From positions 156,010-220,009 of the forward strand of contig NZ_JARGDK010000001.1 of NCBI RefSeq assembly GCF_029210495.1: a DNA stretch of 64,000 nucleotides, written 5' to 3'. This DNA is from Pseudothioclava nitratireducens (GTDB lineage: Bacteria > Pseudomonadota > Alphaproteobacteria > Rhodobacterales > Rhodobacteraceae). Positions 9,288-19,105 of this stretch are shown here, one piece after another (position 1 is the first letter of the stretch; the number at the start of each line of letters is the position of its first letter). The notes under the pieces were generated by a model. That model was not told where the DNA came from. It saw only the letters and a list, made by a program, of their open reading frames with translations, and searched no databases. The translations under genes and the position numbers were made by a program.

Positions 9288-11614
9288 GCGTCACCCGGCC
9301 CCTGCCCCACGATTCCGCACGCCTCCATGTGACGGGCGCCGCGCGCTATACCGATGACATCCCGACGCCTGCGGGCACGCTGCACCTCGCCTTCGGGCTC
9401 TCGACTGAAGCGCATGCCGAGATCACCGGGTTCGACCTGAGCGCCGTGCGCGCGGCCGAAGGTGTCGTCGCGGTTCTGACGGCGGCGGATATGCCCTTCG
9501 CCAATGACGCAAGCCCCTCCGCCCATGACGAGCCGGTTCTCGCGGCGGGCGAGGTTCATTTTGACGGGCAGCCGATTTTTCTTGTGGTCGCGGACAGCCA
9601 TCTGGCCGCCCGCAAAGCCGCACGGCTTGGCAAGGTCAGCTACGCGCCGCGTCCCGCGATCCTGACTATCGACGAGGCGCTGGCCGCCAATAGCCGTTTC
9701 GAGGGTGGCCCCGTGATCTGGAGCCTTGGCGAGCCAGAAACCGCGCTGGCGGACGCCGCGCATCTGGTCGAGGGCGAGATCGAGATCGGCGGGCAAGAGC
9801 ATTTCTACCTCGAAGGTCAGGCCGCGCTCGCCCTGCCGCTCGATGAGGGCGTCGAGATCAAATGCTCGACCCAGCACCCGACCGAGATCCAGCATAAGGT
9901 TGCCGAGGCGCTCGGGCTGTCGTTCCACGATGTCCGCGTCGAGATGCGGCGGATGGGCGGGGGCTTCGGCGGCAAGGAGAGCCAGGGCAACCACCTCGCC
10001 ATCGCCTGCGCCATCGCCGCCCGCGCGACGGGGCGTCCCTGCAAGATGCGCTATGACCGCGACGACGACATGGTCATCACCGGAAAGCGCCACGATTTCC
10101 GCATCCGCTACCGGATCGGCGCGGATGGCAAGGGGCGCTTGCTCGGGGCGGAGTTCGTCCATTATGCCCGCTGCGGCTGGGCACAGGATCTGAGCCTGCC
10201 GGTCTGCGACCGCGCGATGCTGCATGCGGATAACGCCTATTTCATCCCGGCGATGCGGATCGAAAGCCACCGGCTGCGCACCAATACGCAATCCGCAACC
10301 GCATTCCGGGGTTTTGGCGGCCCGCAGGGGATGCTGGGGATCGAGCGCGCGATGGATCATCTGGCCCACGCGATGGGGATCGACCCGACCTTACTGCGGC
10401 ACCGGAATTTCTATGCTGACACCGCGCCGGGAGCGCAGGCCCCGGCCCCCCGGAGTATTTCCGGTTCGGTGAAGATGCAGAGCACGCATTACGGACAAAC
10501 CATCGAGGAGTTCCCGCTCGGCGCGCTCAGTGAAAGGCTGCAAAATTCCGCCGCGTTTCAGGCCCGAAAGGCGGAAGTCGCGCGATGGAATAGCCAAAAT
10601 CCAACATTGAAGCGCGGGATTGCCTTCAGCCCGGTCAAGTTCGGGATTTCGTTCACACTGACCCATCTCAATCAGGCTGGTGCGCTTGTGCATGTCTATG
10701 CCGATGGATCGGTTGCGCTCAATCACGGCGGCACAGAGATGGGACAGGGGCTTCATCAAAAGGTCTGTCAGGTCGCAGCACGCGTTTTTGGCCTGCCGCC
10801 CGAGGCCATTCGGATCACCGCGACCGACACGTCGAAAGTGCCAAATACTTCGGCCACGGCGGCATCCTCGGGGGCCGATCTGAACGGAATGGCCGTGAAA
10901 GTCGCCTGCGAGACGATCCGCGCACGGCTGGCCGAATTCGCGGCGCAAGAAGGGCGATGCGCCCCCGATGAGGTGATCTTCGAGGCGGGCAAGGTGCGGG
11001 CGGGGACGCTGGAGACCCCGTTTGCCGAACTGGTCAGCGCCGCCTATCAGGCACGGGTCAGCCTCTCCTCTACCGGGTTCTACGCAACCCCGAAAATCAG
11101 CTGGGATCGGATCAAAGGCCAGGGGCGACCGTTCTATTATTTCGCCTATGGGGCGGCTGTGACCGAGGTGGTGATCGACACCCTCACCGGCGAGAACCGC
11201 ATCCTGCGTGCCGACATCCTGCATGATGCCGGCCAAAGCCTGAACCCCGCGCTCGATATCGGCCAGATCGAGGGCGGCTATGTGCAAGGCGCGGGCTGGC
11301 TGACAACCGAAGAACTGGTCTGGGACGCCAAGGGCGCGCTCAAGACCCATGCGCCCTCGACCTACAAGATCCCCGCCTGCTCGGATCGACCGCGCATCTT
11401 CAACGTGTCCCTTTGGGATGCGCCGAACCGCGAGGAGACGATCTACCGCTCCAAGGCGGTGGGCGAGCCGCCCTTCATGTTGGGGATTTCAGCCTATCTG
11501 GCGCTGTCGGACGCCTGCGCGGCCTGCGGCCCGCATTACCCGGACCTGCGCGCGCCAGCCACGCCCGAGGCGGTTCTGACGGCAGTTCGCCGTGCACGGG
11601 GGGGCGGGCCATGA
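9284..11614 (+). CDS. xdhB: Xanthine dehydrogenase large subunit (molybdenum cofactor)
   Basis: The molybdopterin-binding catalytic subunit, 776 residues, partner of XdhA. Cofactor and substrate motifs are present: [11 protein letters not shown] near residue 226, [10 protein letters not shown] near 343, EMGQGLHQK near 486 and the C-terminal [11 protein letters not shown] with the glutamate expected to act as catalytic base. Around residues 386-400, between HRNFYAD and THYGQTIEE, there is an insertion reading roughly [13 protein letters not shown], encoded by repeat-like DNA. ATGA overlaps at both ends indicate translational coupling with xdhA and xdhC. Confidence 0.95.
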   Translation: MSVTRPLPHDSARLHVTGAARYTDDIPTPAGTLHLAFGLSTEAHAEITGFDLSAVRAAEGVVAVLTAADMPFANDASPSAHDEPVLAAGEVHFDGQPIFLVVADSHLAARKAARLGKVSYAPRPAILTIDEALAANSRFEGGPVIWSLGEPETALADAAHLVEGEIEIGGQEHFYLEGQAALALPLDEGVEIKCSTQHPTEIQHKVAEALGLSFHDVRVEMRRMGGGFGGKESQGNHLAIACAIAARATGRPCKMRYDRDDDMVITGKRHDFRIRYRIGADGKGRLLGAEFVHYARCGWAQDLSLPVCDRAMLHADNAYFIPAMRIESHRLRTNTQSATAFRGFGGPQGMLGIERAMDHLAHAMGIDPTLLRHRNFYADTAPGAQAPAPRSISGSVKMQSTHYGQTIEEFPLGALSERLQNSAAFQARKAEVARWNSQNPTLKRGIAFSPVKFGISFTLTHLNQAGALVHVYADGSVALNHGGTEMGQGLHQKVCQVAARVFGLPPEAIRITATDTSKVPNTSATAASSGADLNGMAVKVACETIRARLAEFAAQEGRCAPDEVIFEAGKVRAGTLETPFAELVSAAYQARVSLSSTGFYATPKISWDRIKGQGRPFYYFAYGAAVTEVVIDTLTGENRILRADILHDAGQSLNPALDIGQIEGGYVQGAGWLTTEELVWDAKGALKTHAPSTYKIPACSDRPRIFNVSLWDAPNREETIYRSKAVGEPPFMLGISAYLALSDACAACGPHYPDLRAPATPEAVLTAVRRARGGGP
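10437..10482 (+). repeat. Intergenic-type repeat embedded in frame inside xdhB
   Basis: The sequence GGCCCCGGCCCCCCGGAGTA, followed by TTTCCGGTTCGGTGAAGATG, has the form of the C-rich GGAGTATTT intergenic repeat and shares its lead with the copy at 66-105. It adds about 13 residues between two conserved segments of XdhB without breaking the frame. Confidence 0.5.
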
Positions 11615-12558
11615 GGGTCGCAGACTGGCAAGAGGCGCTGGCTGCGCATGGCCCCTTCACCCGCGTCGTGGTGGCGGAGGTCAAAGGCTCTGTACCGCGT
11701 GAGCCGGGGGCGGAATTGCGGGTCTGGCCGCACCGCTTCGAGGGCACGATCGGTGGCGGACAACTTGAATTCGAAGCCCTGGCACGGGCGCGCGGACGGA
11801 TCGGGCGCAGGGTCGAACGTATCCCGCTTGGTCCTGCGATGGGGCAATGCTGCGGCGGCGCGGTGACGCTGTGCTATGAACGGATCACGGAGTCCCAGGT
11901 GCCCCGTGCAGGCGAGATGCTGCGAGCCGTTGCGATGACCCCGGAAACCCCCGCCCCACTCTTCGTACACCGGGCGCAGGCGCGCGCGCGCGATCGGGGT
12001 GAACGTCCGGCGCTCCGGTTTGGCGGCGGCTGGTTACTCGAACCGGTCGATCCGCCGAAGCAGCCACTTTGGATCTGGGGGGCCGGCCATGTCGGGCGGG
12101 CGCTGGTCAACGTGCTCGAACCGCTTGGCACTTTGGCGATCACATGGGTGGATACCGACGCCCGGCGGTTTCCCGAGGCGAGCCAAGGTCCAGCCCGGCT
12201 GATCGCGGAAAACCCCGCCGATCTGGTCCCGCTGTCCCCGGCCAACGCGCAGCATGTCATCGCAACCTATAGCCATGCGCTCGACCTGGAGCTGTGCCAC
12301 CGGCTGCTCAGCCAGGGATTCGCGGGTTGCGGGCTGATCGGATCGGCAACGAAATGGGTCCGGTTCCGCAACCGGCTGCGGATTTTGGGGCATAGTGACG
12401 CACAAATTTCACGCATTGCCTGCCCGATAGGCGATCCGACGCTCGGAAAGGCGCCAGAGGCCATTGCGATTGGTATCGCTGGCGCGCTACTGAAAACGCT
12501 GAGCGTTCAAAGTGACAGAGCCGGAACGGCCATACCAAGAAAGGGACGCGCCGGGTGA
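11611..12558 (+). CDS. xdhC: Xanthine dehydrogenase accessory protein (Mo cofactor sulfuration/insertion)
   Basis: XdhC binds the molybdenum cofactor and helps deliver its sulfurated form to XdhB. The 315-residue product has the family layout: an N-terminal XdhC/CoxI domain (VKGSVPREPGAEL, GTIGGGQLEFEA, MGQCCGGAV) and a C-terminal Rossmann-like domain (PLWIWGAGHVGRALV), ending with the conserved ACPIGDPTLGKAPEAIAIGI. The paired cysteines in QCCGG are typical. It overlaps xdhB by four bases, and its stop overlaps the GTG start of the transporter ATPase, so it links enzyme and uptake genes. Confidence 0.93.
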   Translation: MRVADWQEALAAHGPFTRVVVAEVKGSVPREPGAELRVWPHRFEGTIGGGQLEFEALARARGRIGRRVERIPLGPAMGQCCGGAVTLCYERITESQVPRAGEMLRAVAMTPETPAPLFVHRAQARARDRGERPALRFGGGWLLEPVDPPKQPLWIWGAGHVGRALVNVLEPLGTLAITWVDTDARRFPEASQGPARLIAENPADLVPLSPANAQHVIATYSHALDLELCHRLLSQGFAGCGLIGSATKWVRFRNRLRILGHSDAQISRIACPIGDPTLGKAPEAIAIGIAGALLKTLSVQSDRAGTAIPRKGRAG

Positions 12559-14078
12559 CGGGGGAAGACAAGCTGCTGCGGATCGAGGGGCTGACCAAGG
12601 CCTATCCCGGTGTCGTGGCCAATGACGGGGTCGGCTTTGCCGTGGCGCCCGGAGAGATTCACGCGCTGCTCGGAGAGAACGGCGCGGGCAAATCCACGCT
12701 GGTCAAGATGATCTACGGGCTGGTCAAACCCGATAGCGGCACGATGGAGTTTCGCGGCAGCCCCTACATGCCGCCCGAACCGCGCGCCGCGCGTGCTGCG
12801 GGCGTTGCGATGGTGTTCCAGCATTTCTCGCTCTTCGAGGCGTTGAACGTGGCCGAAAACGTCGCTCTCGGCATGGAGAACCCGCCGCCGATCCGGCAAC
12901 TCGCCCGCGAGATTCGCGAGATTTCCGAGACCTATGGCCTGCCGCTCGATCCGGCGCGGCTGGTGGGGGATCTCTCGGCGGGCGAACGGCAGCGAGTCGA
13001 GATCGTGCGCTGCCTGTTGCAGGACCCGAAGCTTCTGATCATGGATGAGCCGACGAGCGTTCTCACCCCGCAAGAGGTCGAGATCCTGTTCCACACCCTG
13101 CGCAAACTCGCGCGCGAGGGGACGGCGATCCTTTATATCTCGCACAAGCTCGAAGAAATCCGCAGCCTGTGCGACCACGCCACGATCCTGCGGGGCGGCA
13201 AGGTGGTGGGCACCTGCCTGCCGCGCGAGAAAACCGCACGCGAACTGGCCGAGATGATGGTCGGCACCGAGTTCAAATCGACCGATCGCAGTGGGCGCAC
13301 CCTCGGCGAGACGGTCCTGTCGGTCGCGGGGCTGTCGCTCCCGCCGATGACCCAGTTCGGCCCGGCGCTCAAGGACATCCGCTTCGATCTGCGCGCGGGC
13401 GAGGTGCTCGGCGTGGGCGGCGTTGCCGGAAACGGGCAGGAGGAATTGCTCGCGACGCTGGCGGGCGAGCGGGTCTCGGCGCCCAGCACGGTCAAGCTGC
13501 ACGGGACGGATATTGCGGGCCTTGGTCCGAATGCCCGCCGCGCCAAGGGCGTTCTGGCGGCGCCCGAGGAACGGCTCGGCCATGCGGCTGTGCCGAACAT
13601 GAGCCTGACCGAGAACGCGATCCTGACCGGCACGGTTCGCAAGCCGCTAACGCGGAAAGGGTTTGTCGATCTGGCCGCCGCGCGCAGCTTTGCCGAGGAT
13701 GTCATTCGCGCCTTCGACGTGCGCACACCGGGGCCGCATGTGGCCGCGCGGGCGCTCTCTGGCGGGAATTTGCAGAAATACGTGATCGGGCGCGAGGTGC
13801 TGCAAGAGCCCGAGGTTCTGATCGTCAACCAGCCGACCTGGGGCGTCGATGCGGCGGCGGCGGCGGCGATCCGGCAAGCGATCCTCGATCTGGCCGCCAA
13901 GGGCGCGGCCGTGATCGTGATCTCGCAAGACCTCGATGAGTTGATGGAGATCGCCGACAGTTTCGCTGCGCTGAACGAAGGGCGGATGAGCGCGCCTGTC
14001 CCCACCGAGGGCCTGACGCTGGAGCAGATCGGGCTGATGCTGGGCGGCGCGCATGGGATGCAGGAGGCGGCGCTGTGA
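12555..14078 (+). CDS. BMP-type nucleoside/purine ABC transporter, ATPase
   Basis: A 507-residue double-nucleotide-binding-domain ATPase of the ribose/BMP class. The first domain has a complete Walker A (GENGAGKST), signature (LSAGERQRVE) and Walker B (LLIMDEPTS). In the second, Walker A is degenerate (GGVAGNGQEE) while the signature (LSGGNLQKY) remains, as is normal in this class. It begins with GTG overlapping the xdhC stop. Together with the two permeases and binding protein that follow, it should import purine nucleosides or bases for the xanthine dehydrogenase encoded just upstream. The substrate is inferred from context. Confidence 0.9.
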   Translation: MTGEDKLLRIEGLTKAYPGVVANDGVGFAVAPGEIHALLGENGAGKSTLVKMIYGLVKPDSGTMEFRGSPYMPPEPRAARAAGVAMVFQHFSLFEALNVAENVALGMENPPPIRQLAREIREISETYGLPLDPARLVGDLSAGERQRVEIVRCLLQDPKLLIMDEPTSVLTPQEVEILFHTLRKLAREGTAILYISHKLEEIRSLCDHATILRGGKVVGTCLPREKTARELAEMMVGTEFKSTDRSGRTLGETVLSVAGLSLPPMTQFGPALKDIRFDLRAGEVLGVGGVAGNGQEELLATLAGERVSAPSTVKLHGTDIAGLGPNARRAKGVLAAPEERLGHAAVPNMSLTENAILTGTVRKPLTRKGFVDLAAARSFAEDVIRAFDVRTPGPHVAARALSGGNLQKYVIGREVLQEPEVLIVNQPTWGVDAAAAAAIRQAILDLAAKGAAVIVISQDLDELMEIADSFAALNEGRMSAPVPTEGLTLEQIGLMLGGAHGMQEAAL

Positions 14079-15157
14079 TACAACTCATCAAGCGACCGAC
14101 GCCCTCCAAAGCCTGGGCCTGGGCGACACCGATCATTGCGGTTTTCGCAACAATGATCGCGGGCGGCATCCTCTTTGCGGCACTCGGCAAGAACCCGTTC
14201 GAGGCGATCCGCGTGATCTTCTGGGACCCGCTTTTCGGCTCGAACGCGGCCTATTTCCGGGGCCAGCTTCTGGTCAAGGCCGGGCCGCTGATCCTCATCG
14301 CGGCGGGGCTTGCGGTCGGTTTCCGCGCGGGCATCTGGAATATCGGCGCCGAGGGGCAATACATCATCGGTGCAATCTGCGGCGCGAGCCTTGCGCTCTC
14401 GGTCTACCCTTCTGAAAGCGCTTGGCTTTTCCCGGCCATGGTGATCGTCGGCGCGTTGGGCGGGTGGCTCTGGGGGATGATCCCGGCGCTCCTCAAGGTG
14501 ACGTTCGGCACCTCGGAAATCCTTGTCTCCCTGATGCTCGTCTATGTGGCCGAGAACCTGCTGGCCTATATGGCCTTCGGGCCGCTCAAGAACCCCGAAG
14601 GCTTTGGCTTTCCGGGGTCGCGCAACCTTCAGCAATATCCCAGCGCCCATAACCCGGAACTGATTGCGGGCACGGGTGCGCATTGGGGTGTCGCCGCTGC
14701 GATTGTTGCGATTATTGCAACCTACATCCTGATGCACCGCCATATCGCGGGCTTCCGTATCCGCGTCGCGGGCGAGGCCCCGCGTGCCGCGCGCTTCGCA
14801 GGGGTCGTGCCTGCGCGGCTCGTGGTGTTCTGCCTCGGTCTTTCGGGCGCCCTCGCGGGGCTGGCCGGGCTCTTCGAGGTGGCGGGGCCGAGCGGCCAGA
14901 TCACCGACAGCTTCAACGCGGGCTATGGCTTTACCGCAATCATCGTGGCCTTCCTCGGGCGGTTGCACCCGATCGGCATTCTGCTGGCAGGGCTGCTGAT
15001 GGCGCTGACCTATATCGGCGGCGACATGGCGCAGCTCATGCTGCAACTGCCCGCCGCGGCCATTCAGGTGTTTCAGGGGATGCTCCTGTTCTTCCTGCTC
15101 GGCTTCGATGTGCTCACCAATTATCGCATTCGGATCGGAAAGGCGCAGGCGGCATGA
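14075..15157 (+). CDS. BMP-type nucleoside ABC transporter, permease 1
   Basis: A 360-residue inner-membrane permease of the BPD_transp_2 family with about nine to ten hydrophobic segments. Conserved features include FRAGIWNIGAEGQYIIGA near residue 88 and the cytoplasmic coupling segment RIRVAGEAPRAARFAGV near residue 228. It resembles the YufP/NupB type of nucleoside permeases. It starts with GTG overlapping the ATPase stop (GTGA) and overlaps the second permease by four bases at its 3' end. It would form a heterodimeric channel with the next gene product. Confidence 0.9.
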   Translation: MIQLIKRPTPSKAWAWATPIIAVFATMIAGGILFAALGKNPFEAIRVIFWDPLFGSNAAYFRGQLLVKAGPLILIAAGLAVGFRAGIWNIGAEGQYIIGAICGASLALSVYPSESAWLFPAMVIVGALGGWLWGMIPALLKVTFGTSEILVSLMLVYVAENLLAYMAFGPLKNPEGFGFPGSRNLQQYPSAHNPELIAGTGAHWGVAAAIVAIIATYILMHRHIAGFRIRVAGEAPRAARFAGVVPARLVVFCLGLSGALAGLAGLFEVAGPSGQITDSFNAGYGFTAIIVAFLGRLHPIGILLAGLLMALTYIGGDMAQLMLQLPAAAIQVFQGMLLFFLLGFDVLTNYRIRIGKAQAA

Positions 15158-16086
15158 TGATCGGCGGTATTGATATCATCGCGTTGATCGCAACGCTCAT
15201 GGCGGCTTCGACGCCGGTGCTTCTGGCTGCGACCGGAGAGCTGATCGCCGAGAAGTCGGGCGTTCTGAACCTCGGGGTTGAGGGGATGATGATCATGGGC
15301 GCGGTCGGCGGTTTTGCGGCCGCCGTGGCGACCGGAAACCCGGTGCTGGGCTTTGTCGCGGGCGCTTTTGCGGGCGCCGCGCTGGCGATGATCTTCGCGC
15401 TTCTGACGCAGGTTTTCCTGTCCAATCAGGTGGCGACCGGGCTTGCACTGACCCTATTCGGGCTTGGCCTCTCGGCGCTGATCGGCAAGGGCTATGAGGG
15501 CATCCGCCCGCCGCCGACGGCCAAGCTCGACTTCGGGCCGCTCTCGGATATCCCGGGCCTCGGGCAGATCTTTTTCCGCCATGACTGGGTGGTCTATCTC
15601 TCGCTGCTGCTGGTCGCGGCAACGTGGTATTTCCTGCGCAAGACGCGCGGCGGGCTGATCCTGCGCGCGGTCGGCGAGAACCATGACGCCGCCCATGCGC
15701 TTGGCTACCGGGTGATCGCGGTGCGCTTTGCGGCACTCGCTTTCGGGGGCGCGATGGCCGGTCTTGGCGGCGCTTACCTGAGCCTGGTGCGCGTGCCGCA
15801 ATGGACCGAAGGCATGACGGCGGGCGCAGGCTGGATCGCGCTGGCTATCGTCGTCTTTGCAAGCTGGCGCGCCGAGCGCGTTCTGATCGGTGCCTATCTC
15901 TTCGGGGGCATCACTGCCTTGCAATTGCAGCTTCAGGCGGCTGAATATTCGATCCCGGTGCACCTTCTCTCGATGGCGCCCTATCTCATCACGATCATCG
16001 TTCTGGTGATCCTGTCCGCCATTCACCGCCACGGGGTGCAGGCCGCGCCTGCAAGCCTTGGCCGCTCTTTCCACGCCTCGAGCTGA
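15154..16086 (+). CDS. BMP-type nucleoside ABC transporter, permease 2
   Basis: A 310-residue membrane protein, second half of the permease pair (YufQ/NupC-like). It has the counterpart motif EKSGVLNLGVEGMMIMGAV near residue 32 and the coupling helix LILRAVGENHDAAHALGY near residue 165, with about eight to nine hydrophobic helices. The start overlaps the stop of permease 1 (ATGA). Two adjacent ATGs (15154, 15157) are possible; the first is used. The binding-protein gene follows after 49 bases. Confidence 0.9.
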   Translation: MMIGGIDIIALIATLMAASTPVLLAATGELIAEKSGVLNLGVEGMMIMGAVGGFAAAVATGNPVLGFVAGAFAGAALAMIFALLTQVFLSNQVATGLALTLFGLGLSALIGKGYEGIRPPPTAKLDFGPLSDIPGLGQIFFRHDWVVYLSLLLVAATWYFLRKTRGGLILRAVGENHDAAHALGYRVIAVRFAALAFGGAMAGLGGAYLSLVRVPQWTEGMTAGAGWIALAIVVFASWRAERVLIGAYLFGGITALQLQLQAAEYSIPVHLLSMAPYLITIIVLVILSAIHRHGVQAAPASLGRSFHASS

Positions 16087-16135
16087 GGCGTTCAACAAAC
16101 GGGCGCTGCCGCCCATAACCAACGGGGAGTCACCC

Positions 16136-17215
16136 ATGAAGCGCAGATCTTTCCTTGCCACCACCGCCGCAGCGGCGATGCTTGCCGCGACCAGCCTCCC
16201 GGCCTTCGCCGAAGAGCCACTGAAAATCGGCTTCATCTATGTCGGCCCGGTTGGCGACATGGGCTGGTCCTATCAGCACGACCAGGGCCGCCAGGCCATC
16301 GAAGCCGCCTATGGCGACAAGGTCCAGACCTCGTTCATCGAGTCAGTTCCCGAAGGCCCGGACGCAGAGCGCGCGCTCACCCAGCTTGCCCTCGAAGGCA
16401 ACAAGCTGATCTTCGCAACCTCGTTCGGCTTCATGGACTCGGTGATGAATGTCGCGGCCAAATTCCCGGACGTGAAATTCGAGCACGCCACCGGCTACAA
16501 GCGCGCCGACAACGTCGCCACCTATGACGCCCGCTTCTACGAAGGCCGCGCCGTGATGGGCACCATCGCGGGCCGCATGACCACGTCGAATAAGATCGGC
16601 TATATCGGCTCCTTCCCGATCCCGGAAGTTATTCAGGGCATCAACTCGAGCTACCTGCACGCCAAGAAGGTGAACCCGGATGTCGAGATGAAGGTCGTCT
16701 GGGCCTACACCTGGTTCGACCCGGCGAAAGAGGCCGATGCCGCCGCCGCACTGATCGCGGAAGGCGTCGACGTGATCCTGCAACACACCGACTCGACCGC
16801 GCCGCAAGCCAAGGCGCAGGAAGCCGGCATCTACACCTTCGGTCAGGCCTCCGACATGGGTGCCTTCGCGCCGAAGCCGCGCCTGTCCTCGATCATCGAC
16901 AACTGGGCGCCCTACTACGTGAAGCGCGCAGGCCAGATGCTCGATGGCACCTGGGCGTCGGAAGGCGCATGGGAAGGCATCGCGGAAGGCGCCGTGGAAA
17001 TCGGTGAGATCACCGACGAGGTTCCCGCCGAGGTGAAGGCAGAGGCGCTCGCGCTCAAGGACAAGATCGCTTCGGGCGAATACCACCCCTTCACCGGCCC
17101 GCTCAACAAGCAGGATGGCTCGGTCTGGCTGGCCGAGGGCGAGACCCCCGCGGATGGCGACCTGGCCGGGATGAACTTCTACCTTGAAGGCATCACCGCC
17201 GAACTGCCGAAGTAA
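16136..17215 (+). CDS. BMP family periplasmic substrate-binding protein
   Basis: A 359-residue secreted binding protein that captures the nucleoside or purine ligand for the preceding ABC transporter. It has a signal peptide (MKRRSFLATTAAAAMLAATS, cleavage probably after LPAFA) rather than a lipobox. The mature protein begins EEPLKIGFIYVGPVGDMGWS, which is the Bmp/PnrA (Med) ligand-binding fold. The ATG at 16136 is preceded by GGGGAG. It sits last in the xdhABC-transporter run, 49 bases after permease 2, a spacing that may allow higher expression from a local element. A hairpin terminator follows. Confidence 0.92.
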   Translation: MKRRSFLATTAAAAMLAATSLPAFAEEPLKIGFIYVGPVGDMGWSYQHDQGRQAIEAAYGDKVQTSFIESVPEGPDAERALTQLALEGNKLIFATSFGFMDSVMNVAAKFPDVKFEHATGYKRADNVATYDARFYEGRAVMGTIAGRMTTSNKIGYIGSFPIPEVIQGINSSYLHAKKVNPDVEMKVVWAYTWFDPAKEADAAAALIAEGVDVILQHTDSTAPQAKAQEAGIYTFGQASDMGAFAPKPRLSSIIDNWAPYYVKRAGQMLDGTWASEGAWEGIAEGAVEIGEITDEVPAEVKAEALALKDKIASGEYHPFTGPLNKQDGSVWLAEGETPADGDLAGMNFYLEGITAELPK

Positions 17216-17237
17216 GCGCAGCATAGATGAGACACGG

Positions 17238-17268
17238 ACGGGCGGGCCCATCGGTCCGCCCGTTCACA
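17238..17268 (+). terminator. Hairpin terminator after the purine transporter operon
   Basis: An 11-bp stem (ACGGGCGGGCC pairing with GGTCCGCCCGT, one G-T pair) closes a four-base loop 22 bases after the binding-protein stop. The trailing tract is only moderately T-rich (TCACATTT), so the site may be a weak or Rho-assisted terminator. Confidence 0.65.
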
Positions 17269-17347
17269 TTTCCGAGGTGGGGAACTCGCGGGCGGGGTTT
17301 CGGGTTATGATCTCAGCGTGGCGTCGCGCCACAGGAGAGGAGAGCCG

Positions 17348-19087
17348 ATGAAAGCCCTGAGAACCACCACCGCCCTTGTTGCCGGTCTGGCAGCCCTTGT
17401 GCCGACCACCGTTCCCGCACAGCAAAGCACGCAGGAAGGGATCGACACCGCGCTGACCGCCTGCATTGCATCCCAGATGGCCGAGGGGGTATCGCAAGCG
17501 GAGGCTGAGGCGAACTGCGTCACGACCGAAGTTGATACTGCCGAGCCCGCTCCAGGTGGCGCGCCGGCACCCGGAGGCGAAGCCGCACCGGGCGGCGAGG
17601 CTGCGACGGCCGAAGCGGCGCCAGAGGCCGGGGTCGCGCCCGTAGAGGCCGAACCGGCCCCCGCCGAAGCGCAGGCTGAAACGCCCGCCGAGGAAATCCC
17701 CACCCCGCCCGTGGCCGAGGCAGAGTTCCAGACTCCGCCCGCCGAGGAACAACCGCCCGCCGAGACCGAATCCGCTGCGGAGCCTGAACCGGAGGTCGCC
17801 AGCCCGGCTGAGCCGCAGGCATCCCCTGCGCCCGCAACGGAGACCGCCACCGAAACCGTAACCGAGGAACCGCCGCCCGCCGTCATCGCGGAGGAAGTTC
17901 CGCCTGCGGAGGCTCCGGCGGAAGCCACGGAAATCGCGCCGGTGGAACTCTCGCCCGAGGCGGAAGAGGCGGCAGCGGCACTGGCTGCCGCACTTGAGGA
18001 GGCACCTGCCGAGGAGGGTGCCCCCGTCGAGAACGAAGCGCTGATGAGCGACCCGGACACCGCGACGCCCGAGGCCGAGGCCAACGCAGACGCGCAGGTG
18101 GTCGAAGAGGTGATTACCGAAGACACGGCGCGTAGTTCGGACGAAGATTTCGAGACCACGGTCTCGGGTCAAGCCGCCGCGCCAGCGGCCGCGCCGAAGA
18201 AGGATGGCGGCCTCTCGGATGCCGAGAAGCTTGCGATCCTCGGTCTGGGGGCGATTGCCGTCGGCGCGCTGCTCAAGGACGGGCGCGAGGTCGCGGTCAA
18301 TTCCGGCGACCGCGTGGTCGTGCAGAACCCCGATGGCAGCTATCAGGTGATCAAGGACGACAATGCGCTCCTGCGCCAGCCCGGCTCGACAATCCGCACG
18401 CAAAGCTATGCGGATGGCTCGACGCGAACCATTACGACCAAGCCTGACGGCGCGCAGATCGTGACCATCTACGACGCCCAGCGCCGGATCGTTCAGCGCA
18501 CCCGGATCGAGCCCGATGGCACCCGTTATGTGCTGGTCGATGACTCGGTCGGCGCGGAACCGGTCGAGGTCTCGACCCTGCCGCAAGTGACGACGAGCGT
18601 GGACGCGACCGACGCCGATGCCCTGCGCGCCGCACTGGCCGCGCAGAATGCGATCGACCGACGCTTTACCCTTGCGCAAGTGCGCCAGATCCCGTCGGTC
18701 CGTGCCCTGGCACCCGCGATCTCGGTCGAGACGATCACCTTTGAGACCGGCTCTGCAGCGATCCGCCCGGATCAGGCGCGCTCGCTGGCGACGCTTGGCA
18801 ACGCGATCCGTAACCGCATCGCCGAGAACCCGCGGGAGATCTTCCTGATCGAGGGCCACACGGATGCGGTCGGCAACGCCGCCTATAACCTCGCGCTCTC
18901 CGACCGCCGGGCGGAATCGCTTGCACTGGCGTTGACCGAGTATTTCGACGTGCCGCCCGAGAACCTCGTGGTGCAGGGCTATGGCGAGCAGTTCCTCAAG
19001 GTCGATACGCAAGCCGCCAACGAAGCCAATCGTCGGGCGAGCGTGCGTCGGATTACCGAGTTGCTTCAGGTCGCAACGTCGAATTGA
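17348..19087 (+). CDS. OmpA-family outer-membrane/peptidoglycan-binding protein with Ala/Pro/Glu-rich linker
   Basis: 579 residues. A signal peptide ends near VPAQQ (residue 26), and a short segment with two cysteines follows (TACIASQMAEG and EANC). Residues about 65-270 are a low-complexity region of Ala, Pro, Glu and Thr. Then come a short hydrophobic segment (EKLAILGLGAIAVGALL) and a region of repeated DGS/DGT motifs that may form beta turns. The C-terminal 110 residues are an OmpA domain (ITFETGSAAIRP, EGHTDAVGNAAYN, LSDRRAESLA) expected to bind peptidoglycan. The ATG at 17348 follows GGAGAG. Single-gene unit with a terminator. The long acidic linker could span the periplasm. Confidence 0.85.
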   Translation: MKALRTTTALVAGLAALVPTTVPAQQSTQEGIDTALTACIASQMAEGVSQAEAEANCVTTEVDTAEPAPGGAPAPGGEAAPGGEAATAEAAPEAGVAPVEAEPAPAEAQAETPAEEIPTPPVAEAEFQTPPAEEQPPAETESAAEPEPEVASPAEPQASPAPATETATETVTEEPPPAVIAEEVPPAEAPAEATEIAPVELSPEAEEAAAALAAALEEAPAEEGAPVENEALMSDPDTATPEAEANADAQVVEEVITEDTARSSDEDFETTVSGQAAAPAAAPKKDGGLSDAEKLAILGLGAIAVGALLKDGREVAVNSGDRVVVQNPDGSYQVIKDDNALLRQPGSTIRTQSYADGSTRTITTKPDGAQIVTIYDAQRRIVQRTRIEPDGTRYVLVDDSVGAEPVEVSTLPQVTTSVDATDADALRAALAAQNAIDRRFTLAQVRQIPSVRALAPAISVETITFETGSAAIRPDQARSLATLGNAIRNRIAENPREIFLIEGHTDAVGNAAYNLALSDRRAESLALALTEYFDVPPENLVVQGYGEQFLKVDTQAANEANRRASVRRITELLQVATSN

Positions 19088-19105
19088 GAGAACAGCACGA
19101 ACGAA

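Noticed and set aside
12555-14078. Ribose (Rbs-type) sugar transporter as identity of the ABC genes
   Set aside because: The ATPase resembles that class, but the binding protein is of the BMP/PnrA family and the genes overlap xdhC, favouring purine nucleosides.
17264-19012. Glycine/arginine-rich long frame antisense to the OmpA-family gene
   Set aside because: Created by the Ala/Pro/Glu codons of the low-complexity linker; it lacks a ribosome site and any conserved motif.
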